Shown: positions 1 to 5,038 of the stretch, one piece after another
Position numbering within the stretch: the stretch's first letter is position 1
Layout of the letters: each line of letters opens with the position of its first letter
Assembly: GCA_964625175.1 (NCBI GenBank)
Contig: CAZVAO010000134.1
Location: 1 to 5,038 of the forward strand
Length of the DNA stretch: 5,038 nucleotides
Reading direction: 5' to 3'
Source: CAZVAO01 sp964625175
Lineage (GTDB): Bacteria; Bacillota; UBA994; PWPR01
Notes under the pieces: generated by a model
The model's input: the letters and a program-made list of their open reading frames with translations, nothing else
The model's database searches: none
What the model was told of the DNA's origin: nothing
Program-made: the position numbers and the translations under genes

Positions 1-278
1 ACAAACTTTACCTGCGGGGATATTTTTTAGTATTTGGCTTTTCGAGAATAGTAAAATAGCCTGCCATGTAGCTTTAGCGTACAGGGCTGGCTGGGCAAAA
101 TGACCTTTTTTTAATAGGCTAAAGTTTGAGTTGAGATTCGCAGAGCTGGCCCTGTAGCAGATTCTCACGTCGCACTAGGACCCTTAGAAGGACTGCGTGC
201 AGGGCTACGCATATGAAGCTGCTTCGCAAGGAACCGGCCTTCGGCCATTGTGTATGCTGCTGGCTGTTGAGTAGTTGA
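1..278. other. Non-coding stretch with inverted and direct repeats
   Basis: No supported gene. Structure seen: CAAACTTTA (2-10) is perfectly complementary to TAAAGTTTG (120-128), and CTTTAGC (72-78) competes for the same segment via GCTAAAG (118-124). TAGCCT (57-62) matches AGGCTA (116-121) in inverted orientation. A GCGT(A/G)CAGGGCT string is repeated near 78-89 and 195-206, with an inverted relative (GGCCCTGTAG) near 148-157. GAAGC-T-GCTTC (215-225) and GGCC-TTC-GGCC near 237-247 form short hairpins. This looks like degenerate repeat sequence. A structured RNA entering from the left edge cannot be excluded. Confidence 0.4.
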
Positions 279-409
279 AACCACGAAGAACACGAAGTGC
301 ACTAAGTGAGGTAACAAGCTCCCACGGATTATTTAAACTAGCTTTGCTTATAAAACCTTGTAACGCAAAGATCTTTATTCCCTTTGTGGCCTTAGTGTCC
401 TATGTGGTT
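279..409. repeat. Degenerate inverted repeat built of 9-bp CACnAAG-like units
   Basis: The left arm (279-308) and right arm (380-409) are inverted copies matching at about 22 of 30 positions. Both end in AACCAC/GTGGTT. Each arm is made of 9-bp units: CCACGAAGA, ACACGAAGT and GCACTAAGT on the left, and CACATAGGA-, CACTAAGGC- and CACAAAGGG-like units on the right in reverse. The 70-bp centre contains CTTTGC (342-347) and GCAAAG (365-370), a further inverted pair. Such CACGAAGGA-type strings are familiar as dispersed intergenic repeats in many bacteria. No gene is present. Confidence 0.5.
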
Positions 410-528
410 AAAAAAATTGAAAACTTGCTAGAATTGCTTCTCCATCAGAATTAGTAGGAAAACATTGTTTGCCCACCATGATCTGATCCCTGGTCCCCGA
501 TCCCCATATAGCAGGCATTATTTCGCAC
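410..528. other. Intergenic remainder before the terminator
   Basis: No gene is supported. The only pattern is three GATCCC/GGTCCC/GATCCC units at 485-505, a short degenerate tandem run. It lies downstream of the terminator at 529-558 relative to the 1049-residue protein gene, so it is probably untranscribed from that gene. Confidence 0.4.
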
Positions 529-558
529 AAAAAAAGCGCCCCATTTCTGGGGCGCTTT
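529..558 (-). terminator. Rho-independent terminator of the 1049-residue protein gene
   Basis: Read on the minus strand, AAAGCGCCCC (558-549) pairs perfectly with GGGGCGCTTT (542-533) around a 6-nt loop. This gives a 10-bp GC-rich stem running into a tract of seven U (535-529). It begins 20 nt past the TAG stop at 579-581, the expected place for a terminator. On the plus strand the stem is followed by TTTAGTTTA rather than a clean U tract, so termination is mainly in the gene's direction. Confidence 0.95.
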
Positions 559-578
559 AGTTTACTATTTATTGAATT

Positions 579-3500
579 CTAGTAAATATAGGTGGTACCT
601 TGACCAACATAATCAACACTAAAGCCAAGCTCTTGTGCAATCATGCGTAGAGGAACCATCACACGGTTTTGAGCGTTAACATAAGGAGCAACGGCCATTT
701 CCATAGCGACACCGTTTACCATAGCGGTTGTATTACCAACTTGTACGGTAATTACAATTGCGCCATCGTTAAGTGTGTAAGTAACGGAAGCGGTTGGTGC
801 ATTCCAATTAACCACTGCGCCTAATTCTTCAGCGTAGCGTACAGGAACCATGGTTCTTTCATTGACCAGTTCAGCAGGGCCAAATCCGCCACAGTCTTCA
901 CCAATAACGACTGTAAGCATGTTGACTCGAGAACCCTCTAATGTAACCATCAAGTAATTGAAGTTTTGGTCAATTGCTTGAACGTGATAGAGGTCGGTTT
1001 GAGGCATCATGTGAACAACGGTTGGAGCTGCAAAGAACATGTCTACTAAAACGCCATTAACCATTGCTTTTTGAACGCGTACGTTATCTGTAATGGTAAT
1101 AGTTGCCATGCCGTTAGCCTCAACTAAGGTAGCTGTTGGAGCTTCCATGTCTACGACTACAGGAACATTAAGCGTTACAAAGTAATCGTCGTCAATGTTG
1201 TCATTATCAGCGACAAATTCAAGACCACCTGTATTGCCAGCGATTGTTGCATAGGCTACTTGGCCGTTCTCATCTGTTTCGCCGATCAATGTTCCAAAGA
1301 ACTCATCCATATCATAGTCATATTCACCAAGGTATACATCATAACCTTCAAGTGGCATGCCTTCTGCATCTAGATAAGTGATTACCAAATTAGCTGCAGT
1401 ACCTATAATCATAGTTTCAGGATCAGATGTAAGGGTTGGTTCAAGAACTTGAATGTCTAATAATTGAATATCCTCATCAGCACCCATCCATAATTCAAAT
1501 ACTACATCTTCTTCGTCATCTGCGGCTTCATCAAAGTCAACTTCATCAGTTGTGATGGTTCCACTATAAACCCCATCATCTTCAGGGAAAGTAGTATCCC
1601 ATTCGATCTCACCATCAACATCAAATGCTACACAACAGAGATACTCTTCACTATAATCGAACCAAACTTCATTATCCAACATACTACCGTCGCGTGGATC
1701 GATTACGGTGAATTCGAAGTCTGTGTTGATGTAAGCTGTTTGCACTTCTGCTTTAGTCATAATCACTTGAGGCTTAACCACTTCAATTTCGACTTCGCCG
1801 TACTCTTTTTCATCTGAGGATTCTGCGCGAACAACTGCTTTAACTGCGCCAGCAGCTGGTGTGACGTCGCCTTCTACGGATTCTTTGATACCGTCATCGT
1901 TTGTATCAACGCGTGTACCCGTGAAATCATCGGTATCCAACTCGTCACCATCTGCGTCATAATAAGTAACGGTCATATTTGGATAAATCACATCGCCATC
2001 CGCATCAAGAGGTGTCACAACGATTTCTTCTTCAAAGCCTTCAAGTAAAACAGCTGTGTCAGAAGTAACGTTGTAAACATCTAGACCAACGACTTCGATA
2101 GCTTTATTCATATCTATTTCTGCGTCTTCGAAACTGTATCCAGTTTCGCTAGAAGAGAAGTCGGTATCTTCTGAATTTTCGTACTGTGTTTCTGTCCAGA
2201 ATTGAAGATCATAAAACCCAACACGATCAAATGCCAATTTCTCGTCATCGTATTCAATTACGTAGACACCACCCACAACATTGGTTACAGTACCATCAAA
2301 AATGACTTCATCTTCGCTAATCCTACCACCTTCACTTAAGTCAGAGGTAATAATAGCGTTATTGATTGGATTACCATCTTCGTCTGTAATCGTGATTGTA
2401 ATATCCACTTCAGAATCAACATCTACAACATCAGGCGTAATTGTAATGTTCCAACCTTCAACGGCTAATTCGCGTGTGAAGGTGTGAACCAAATCGCCAG
2501 ATTCCATATCAGAATCGTCATAAACATTGATGGTTACTTCAACCATACCCGTTTCGCTAGGAGAAACGACGAAATCATCATCATCCTCTTCGTTGAAAGA
2601 CTCATCTTCTAGACCGGCACCATTGAAGATAGCCTCAATCCAATAATCTTCGTCGCCATCTTCGTCCAATACTGTAATTTCACGACCATCTTCGTCGCCA
2701 TAGAAGCTAAATGTGTTGTCACCAACACTTAAAGCACTGTCATCCCAACCAACTAGGTTGTAGTCGTCAGGTTCGAGGGCTTCGACTTCGACAGTCGCTT
2801 CTTCAGCAAGGAATTCAGGACCACTTGTAGACCACAATTCAAATGTGAACTCATAGGTGCCTGTTTCAATTCCATCTAATGGAAGCCAATATGTGATTTC
2901 TTGATCATCAAATAAATAGGATATGTCATAAGACCAATCGCCACTTTCGCCCTCAATCATTACCCAAAGCTCATAAGCGCTATCTAACGAAGTACCATCT
3001 AGGTATTCATCAGCAAAATCAAATGTAGCCGTGAACTCGACATCGCCAAGATTAACCATGGCTTCTAGTGGATCAACGGTTACATCCATCTCGGCAGGAA
3101 CAACTTCTCCTTCAAGAGCTAAAGTGCCATTGATATAGAGACCTAGTTCTCCGGTTTGAACAAAATCATCACCAGAGAATAGAAATCCGAATACAGAATC
3201 ATTAGCAAAATCTGCGGCAGCAATTTCTATGCCCTCAGTGTAAGCAAGGATAATTTCTCCTGCTAAAACTTCGTTATCTTCGTTAGGGAACATACCTTGG
3301 ACAATTACGGTGTCAGGAATATCACCCCAGGTCCACTCTAAAGTAGTTGGTTCTACTAATTCGATAGCATACATGATTGTGAAATCAGCTTCGATACTAT
3401 CAGCTTTAAGTGTATATGTTCCTACACCTAGACTTGTTAAGACATTTACAGCAAAAAAGCCGTCTGTCATTTGCAAACCCGTAACACCTTCGGTGATTTG

Positions 3501-3728
3501 GTCACCATCTTTGTGCCAAAGAGTCATTAATATGTCTGCATCTCTAGCAGGCACCCCATTTTCGTCTGTCATACGACCAGTAATCGTATCATAGTAAAAT
3601 CCATCTACATACGTAATCACATCTTTGTCGAGATCAAGTGTGTATGTTGGTGTTTCAGCAAGCACAACGCCGCTGAACATACTGACGATCATAGCCATGA
3701 CCGAAAGTGTTGCTAAAAATCGTTTCAT
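579..3728 (-). CDS. Secreted acidic multi-Ig-like protein with C-terminal copper-amine-oxidase-N-like domain
   Basis: Complete 1049-residue ORF. The ATG at 3728 is chosen because AAGGAGG lies 7 nt upstream and a signal peptide follows: basic MKR, hydrophobic core, likely cleavage after VLA at residues 22-24. The mature protein is strikingly rich in Asp and Glu. Recurrent boundaries of the form VxVxxxEP suggest beta-sandwich (Ig-like/Big) modules at roughly 27-124, 125-212, 213-318, 319-423, 424-543, 544-650, 651-762, 763-856 and 857-932. Residues 935-1049 resemble PF07833, with two copies of a MVP(V/L)R...ELG...V(N/D)(W/Y) motif at 960-975 and 1024-1040. An EF-hand/dockerin-like loop, D608-x-N610-x-D612-G613-x-x-E616-x-x-E619, could bind calcium. 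Cysteines are few: 698-699 (adjacent) and 946. No LPXTG motif, C-terminal membrane anchor or SLH domain is visible. The role is unknown. PF07833 domains in Clostridia are usually non-catalytic and may serve wall or surface association, so an adhesin or S-layer-like job is inference. It appears monocistronic, with its own promoter and terminator. Confidence 0.93.
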   Translation of the reverse strand: MKRFLATLSVMAMIVSMFSGVVLAETPTYTLDLDKDVITYVDGFYYDTITGRMTDENGVPARDADILMTLWHKDGDQITEGVTGLQMTDGFFAVNVLTSLGVGTYTLKADSIEADFTIMYAIELVEPTTLEWTWGDIPDTVIVQGMFPNEDNEVLAGEIILAYTEGIEIAAADFANDSVFGFLFSGDDFVQTGELGLYINGTLALEGEVVPAEMDVTVDPLEAMVNLGDVEFTATFDFADEYLDGTSLDSAYELWVMIEGESGDWSYDISYLFDDQEITYWLPLDGIETGTYEFTFELWSTSGPEFLAEEATVEVEALEPDDYNLVGWDDSALSVGDNTFSFYGDEDGREITVLDEDGDEDYWIEAIFNGAGLEDESFNEEDDDDFVVSPSETGMVEVTINVYDDSDMESGDLVHTFTRELAVEGWNITITPDVVDVDSEVDITITITDEDGNPINNAIITSDLSEGGRISEDEVIFDGTVTNVVGGVYVIEYDDEKLAFDRVGFYDLQFWTETQYENSEDTDFSSSETGYSFEDAEIDMNKAIEVVGLDVYNVTSDTAVLLEGFEEEIVVTPLDADGDVIYPNMTVTYYDADGDELDTDDFTGTRVDTNDDGIKESVEGDVTPAAGAVKAVVRAESSDEKEYGEVEIEVVKPQVIMTKAEVQTAYINTDFEFTVIDPRDGSMLDNEVWFDYSEEYLCCVAFDVDGEIEWDTTFPEDDGVYSGTITTDEVDFDEAADDEEDVVFELWMGADEDIQLLDIQVLEPTLTSDPETMIIGTAANLVITYLDAEGMPLEGYDVYLGEYDYDMDEFFGTLIGETDENGQVAYATIAGNTGGLEFVADNDNIDDDYFVTLNVPVVVDMEAPTATLVEANGMATITITDNVRVQKAMVNGVLVDMFFAAPTVVHMMPQTDLYHVQAIDQNFNYLMVTLEGSRVNMLTVVIGEDCGGFGPAELVNERTMVPVRYAEELGAVVNWNAPTASVTYTLNDGAIVITVQVGNTTAMVNGVAMEMAVAPYVNAQNRVMVPLRMIAQELGFSVDYVGQGTTYIY

Positions 3729-3735
3729 CTGTGTT

Positions 3736-3742
3736 CCTCCTT
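3736..3742 (-). promoter_or_regulatory. Ribosome binding site
   Basis: AAGGAGG on the minus strand, 7 nt (AACACAG) before the ATG at 3728. This is a full Shine-Dalgarno match at ideal spacing, which fixes the start codon of the 1049-residue protein. Confidence 0.95.
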
Positions 3743-3759
3743 ATATTTTAAAAGTATTG

Positions 3760-3861
3760 AAAAATAGGGTTCTCTATTTTTGGATGGGTCTCCAAATCAT
3801 GTAGATAAATAGTTCAGTCACTGAGATTAAACCGTATATGATTGCGATCACGCAAAAATAG
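3760..3861 (-). promoter_or_regulatory. 5' leader with two mutually exclusive pairings (possible RNA switch)
   Basis: In minus-strand RNA, the segment CAAAAATAG (3782-3774) can pair with CTATTTTTG (3861-3853) at the start of the leader, closing a region of about 70 nt. Alternatively it can pair with CTATTTTT (3767-3760), forming a local hairpin with a 6-nt loop that ends 17 nt before the Shine-Dalgarno sequence. Both pairings cannot exist at once. A 5-bp hairpin (TTGCG/CGCAA, 3842-3855) competes with the long-range stem, and a TCAGT-C-ACTGA inverted repeat sits at 3814-3824. I recognise no known riboswitch class. The segments are A/U-rich, so chance pairing is a real possibility. Confidence 0.35.
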
Positions 3862-3884
3862 GCAAACTCTAAATTCACTCTTTA

Positions 3885-3913
3885 ATAATAACTTTGATGA
3901 CAGTAATTTACAA
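3885..3913 (-). promoter_or_regulatory. Probable sigma-A-type promoter of the 1049-residue protein gene
   Basis: Minus-strand TTGTAA (3913-3908, four of six matches to TTGACA) and TATTAT (3890-3885, five of six matches to TATAAT) are separated by exactly 17 bp. Transcription would start near 3878, giving a leader of about 150 nt. The CTGTAAC direct repeats lie 15 bp upstream of the -35 element, a position typical for an activator. An alternative pair is TTGTGT/TATTGT about 25 bp further upstream, which would put the -35 element inside those repeats. The assignment rests on hexamer similarity and spacing only. Confidence 0.5.
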
Positions 3914-3927
3914 TAGATTAACGTATT

Positions 3928-3963
3928 CTGTAACACAACTGTAACACTAGCTAATCTTTACAG
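3928..3963. promoter_or_regulatory. CTGTAAC direct repeats with 11-bp period (Pho-box-like operator candidate)
   Basis: CTGTAACAC occurs at 3928-3936 and again at 3939-3947, so the copies are one helical turn (11 bp) apart. An inverted CTGTAA lies at 3963-3958, and a minus-strand CTGTCAT occurs at 3903-3897 inside the promoter spacer. Heptamers of the CTGT(C/A)A(T/C) type separated by 4 bp are the arrangement of PhoB/PhoP-type response-regulator boxes. The position just upstream of the predicted -35 element suits an activator. Phosphate control is inference: the protein sequences give no independent support, and other OmpR-family regulators also use 11-bp spaced direct repeats. Confidence 0.45.
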
Positions 3964-4210
3964 GGTCAATCAGCCAGTATTCCTCGTAAATGACCTTTCA
4001 CGTCTTCTTCATTAAAGAATCTTTATGAAGAAATTGGACCTGTCAGGATTGGTCTCCTGTCCTACATTAATTGTTTTCTAAGGATTCTTCCCAGAGGAAT
4101 TCGCTGGCCCGCAGCCGGCTTTGACAGTGCGGGCGGCCCCTAATAACCCCTGAAATCTTCAGGAGCTATAATTATCTGTTAGAAAAAGGATTTCATAGTA
4201 TCATTCTATC
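3964..4210. other. Intergenic stretch with a run of small hairpins, no gene seen
   Basis: No credible ORF is present. Several inverted repeats follow one another: 4005-4032 (12 bp with one bulged T and a 3-nt loop), 4044-4059 (CAGGA/TCCTG), 4107-4134 (GCCCGCA/TGCGGGC with a 14-nt loop, GC-rich unlike its surroundings), 4149-4163 (CCTGAA/TTCAGG) and 4186-4213 (AAGGAT/ATCCTT). None has a convincing U tract on either strand except a weak one at 4187-4183 on the minus strand. This could be a structured small RNA, a degenerate repeat element, or regulatory DNA upstream of the promoter at 3885-3913. The sequence does not decide. Confidence 0.35.
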
Positions 4211-4262
4211 CTTAAACAAATAAACAACCACGGATTTCTTCGTGGTTATTTATTTGTTTAAG
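4211..4262. repeat. Long inverted repeat (22-bp arms, 8-nt loop)
   Basis: The arms at 4211-4232 and 4241-4262 are complementary at 21 of 22 positions. The exception (C4225 against A4248) is a mismatch in plus-strand RNA but a G-U pair in minus-strand RNA, so the minus transcript would form an uninterrupted 22-bp stem. There is no U tract on either side, so it is not a standard terminator. It lies 23 bp past the terminator of the upstream gene in the direction of transcription. It may be a small palindromic repeat, an mRNA 3'-end stabiliser for read-through transcripts, or a barrier element. Confidence 0.75.
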
Positions 4263-4285
4263 TTTGGATGTCATTTATGACATGC

Positions 4286-4312
4286 AAAAAGCGCTCTGTT
4301 TCCAGAGCGCTT
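4286..4312 (-). terminator. Rho-independent terminator of the upstream paralogue
   Basis: On the minus strand, AAGCGCTCTG (4312-4303) pairs with CAGAGCGCTT (4298-4289) around a GAAA tetraloop of the stable GNRA class, running into five U (4290-4286). The stem is perfect over 10 bp. It lies 131 nt beyond the stop codon at 4444, unusually far, so the paralogue's mRNA would carry a structured 3' untranslated region. Its AAGCGC/GCGCTT stem base matches that of the other terminator in the window. A 12-bp perfect palindrome (TAGATCGATCTA, 4312-4323) abuts it. Confidence 0.9.
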
Positions 4313-4340
4313 AGATCGATCTATAAAATTTCAAGAATGC

Positions 4341-4430
4341 GGCGAGTTCAAGGAACGAGTATGTTTATGCAGTGATGCAATACATTTGGTATTGCAAACA
4401 AGTAAACATTCGAGGAACAACGAAATCGCC
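4341..4430. repeat. 90-bp imperfect palindrome in the 3' untranslated region of the paralogue
   Basis: Nested complementary blocks occur in order: GGCGAGTTC (4341-4349) with GAAATCGCC (4422-4430, eight of nine pairs), TGTTTA (4362-4367) with TAAACA (4403-4408), and a perfect 8-bp TGCAATAC (4376-4383) with GTATTGCA (4389-4396) around a 5-nt loop. Unpaired segments between the blocks would form internal loops. The structure lies between the stop codon at 4444 and the terminator at 4312, so it is transcribed with the paralogue's mRNA. The shape, a long interrupted hairpin of about 90 bp, fits a dispersed REP- or MITE-like intergenic repeat or an mRNA-stabilising 3' element. Confidence 0.6.
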
Positions 4431-4443
4431 CTTTGTTGGAATT

Positions 4444-5038
4444 TTATTGGATGTTAGCAACTCCACCGCCTAAATAATCTACGGTAAAACCAAGCTCTTG
4501 AGCAATCATACGTAGAGGAACCATTGTACGATTTTGAGCATTGATGTAAGGCGCTACAGCCATTTCCATAGCGACACCATTGACCATAGCGGTTGTGTTG
4601 CCAATTTGTACGGTAATAACCACTTCACCACCATTGATTGTATAGGTAACGGATTCGGTAGCGTCATCCCAAGTAACAACTGCACCTAATTCTTCAGCGT
4701 AGCGTACTGGAACCATCATAGTACCTTCGATCATTTCTGCAGGGCCATAACCAGTATCTTCGCCTACTGTAACTGTAAGCATAGAAGCGGCTGTGCCTTC
4801 AAGAGTAACCATCAAGTAATTGAAGTTTTGGTCAATTGCTTGTACATGATAGAGATCGGTTTGAGGCATCATGTGAACAACGGTTGGAGCGGCAAAGAAC
4901 ATGTCTACTAAAACGCCGTTAACCATTGCTTTTTGAACGCGTACATTATCGGTAATCGTAATGGTAGCCATGCCGTTAGCTTCAACTAATGTTGCGGTTG
5001 GTGCTTCAAGGTCTACGGTTACAGGAACACTAAGCGTT
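4444..5038 (-). CDS. Paralogous secreted-type protein with Ig-like module and copper-amine-oxidase-N-like domain (5' end outside window)
   Basis: Only the C-terminal 197 codons are present. The reading frame stays open to the window edge, and the Met codon at 4971 is internal: the 22 codons before it (TLSVPVTVDLEAPTATLVEANG) match the equivalent stretch of the downstream gene at its residues 852-873. The visible part has an Ig-like module followed by a PF07833-like domain with two MVP(V/L)R...ELG repeats, ending in NIQ and a TAA stop. The 59 residues from MATITI to VTLEG are identical to residues 874-932 of the downstream protein. The rest of the C-terminus is about three quarters identical by eye, with one residue fewer near GEDTGYGP, so the paralogue lacks the lone Cys found there. 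The missing N-terminus probably holds a signal peptide and more Ig-like modules, but that is inference. The gene has a 131-nt gap before its terminator and is transcribed in the same direction as its paralogue. Confidence 0.9.
   Translation of the reverse strand, partial: TLSVPVTVDLEAPTATLVEANGMATITITDNVRVQKAMVNGVLVDMFFAAPTVVHMMPQTDLYHVQAIDQNFNYLMVTLEGTAASMLTVTVGEDTGYGPAEMIEGTMMVPVRYAEELGAVVTWDDATESVTYTINGGEVVITVQIGNTTAMVNGVAMEMAVAPYINAQNRTMVPLRMIAQELGFTVDYLGGGVANIQ

Noticed and set aside
213..278. 21-codon plus-strand ORF starting MKLLRKEPAF
   Set aside because: No ribosome binding site, sits in repeat-like sequence and has no further support; likely chance.
279..308. Possible CRISPR array from the 9-bp periodic units
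   Set aside because: The units are contiguous, degenerate and only 9 bp long, with no spacer-sized gaps or repeats of CRISPR length.
411..480. 23-codon minus-strand ORF starting MVGKQCFPTN
   Set aside because: No convincing Shine-Dalgarno sequence and it lies beside the degenerate repeat at 279-409; probably repeat-derived text rather than a gene.
2281..2487. 68-codon ORF on the plus strand
   Set aside because: It lies wholly antisense inside the 1049-residue gene, has low-complexity Ser/Val/Ile composition produced by the complementary acidic codons, and has no ribosome binding site.
3310..3594. 94-codon ORF on the plus strand
   Set aside because: Antisense to the N-terminal modules of the main gene, with no Shine-Dalgarno sequence and no recognisable domain; a frame shadow.
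579..3728. Annotation as a functional copper amine oxidase
   Set aside because: Only the small N-terminal-like PF07833 domain is present at the C-terminus. The large catalytic domain with its topaquinone tyrosine and copper-binding histidines is absent.
4121..4172. Consensus TTGACA (4121-4126) and TATAAT (4167-4172) on the plus strand
   Set aside because: The hexamers are 40 bp apart, far from the 17 bp required, and no plus-strand gene follows.
4444..4971. Treating the ATG at 4971 as the start of a 175-residue protein
   Set aside because: The frame is open upstream to the window edge and the upstream codons match the paralogue's Ig-like module. No ribosome binding site precedes 4971 and the Met aligns with an internal Met (residue 874) of the complete protein.

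Overview
This window looks like accessory chromosome from a Gram-positive, probably anaerobic Clostridia-type member of the Bacillota. The grounds are moderate-to-low GC, a strong AAGGAGG ribosome binding site, two intrinsic terminators, and secreted proteins ending in a copper-amine-oxidase-N-like (PF07833-type) domain, a family expanded in Peptococcaceae, Syntrophomonas-like and related genomes. The genus assignment is inference.

Both recognisable genes lie on the minus strand. The main one (579-3728) encodes a 1049-residue, very acidic secreted protein: a signal peptide, a chain of about nine Ig-like beta-sandwich modules, and a C-terminal domain with two MVPxR...LG repeats. Upstream of it, at the right edge, is the 3' part of a tandem paralogue (4444-5038 and beyond). 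Its last Ig-like module is identical to that of the first protein over 59 residues, while the DNA differs at 15 positions, all synonymous. Each gene has its own downstream terminator (529-558 and 4286-4312), so they appear to be separate transcription units.

The 715-bp gap between the genes is rich in structure. From right to left (the direction of transcription) it holds: a 90-bp imperfect palindrome in the 3' untranslated region of the paralogue; the terminator; a 22-bp-arm inverted repeat whose single imperfection becomes a G-U pair only in minus-strand RNA; a run of small hairpins; a cluster of CTGTAAC half-sites with 11-bp spacing (Pho-box-like); a probable sigma-A promoter; and a leader of about 150 nt in which one segment can pair with either of two others, a switch-like arrangement. 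The leader and the repeat cluster are the best candidates for undescribed regulation. None matches an RNA class I can name.

The left 528 bp downstream of the main gene contain no credible gene. They hold degenerate inverted and 9-bp-periodic repeats resembling the dispersed intergenic repeats of many bacteria, including a 12-mer shared with the inverted repeat at 4211-4262. The functional link between the two proteins is inferred only from homology and proximity: both are probably cell-surface or extracellular proteins. I see no defence, mobile-element or CRISPR system in the window.
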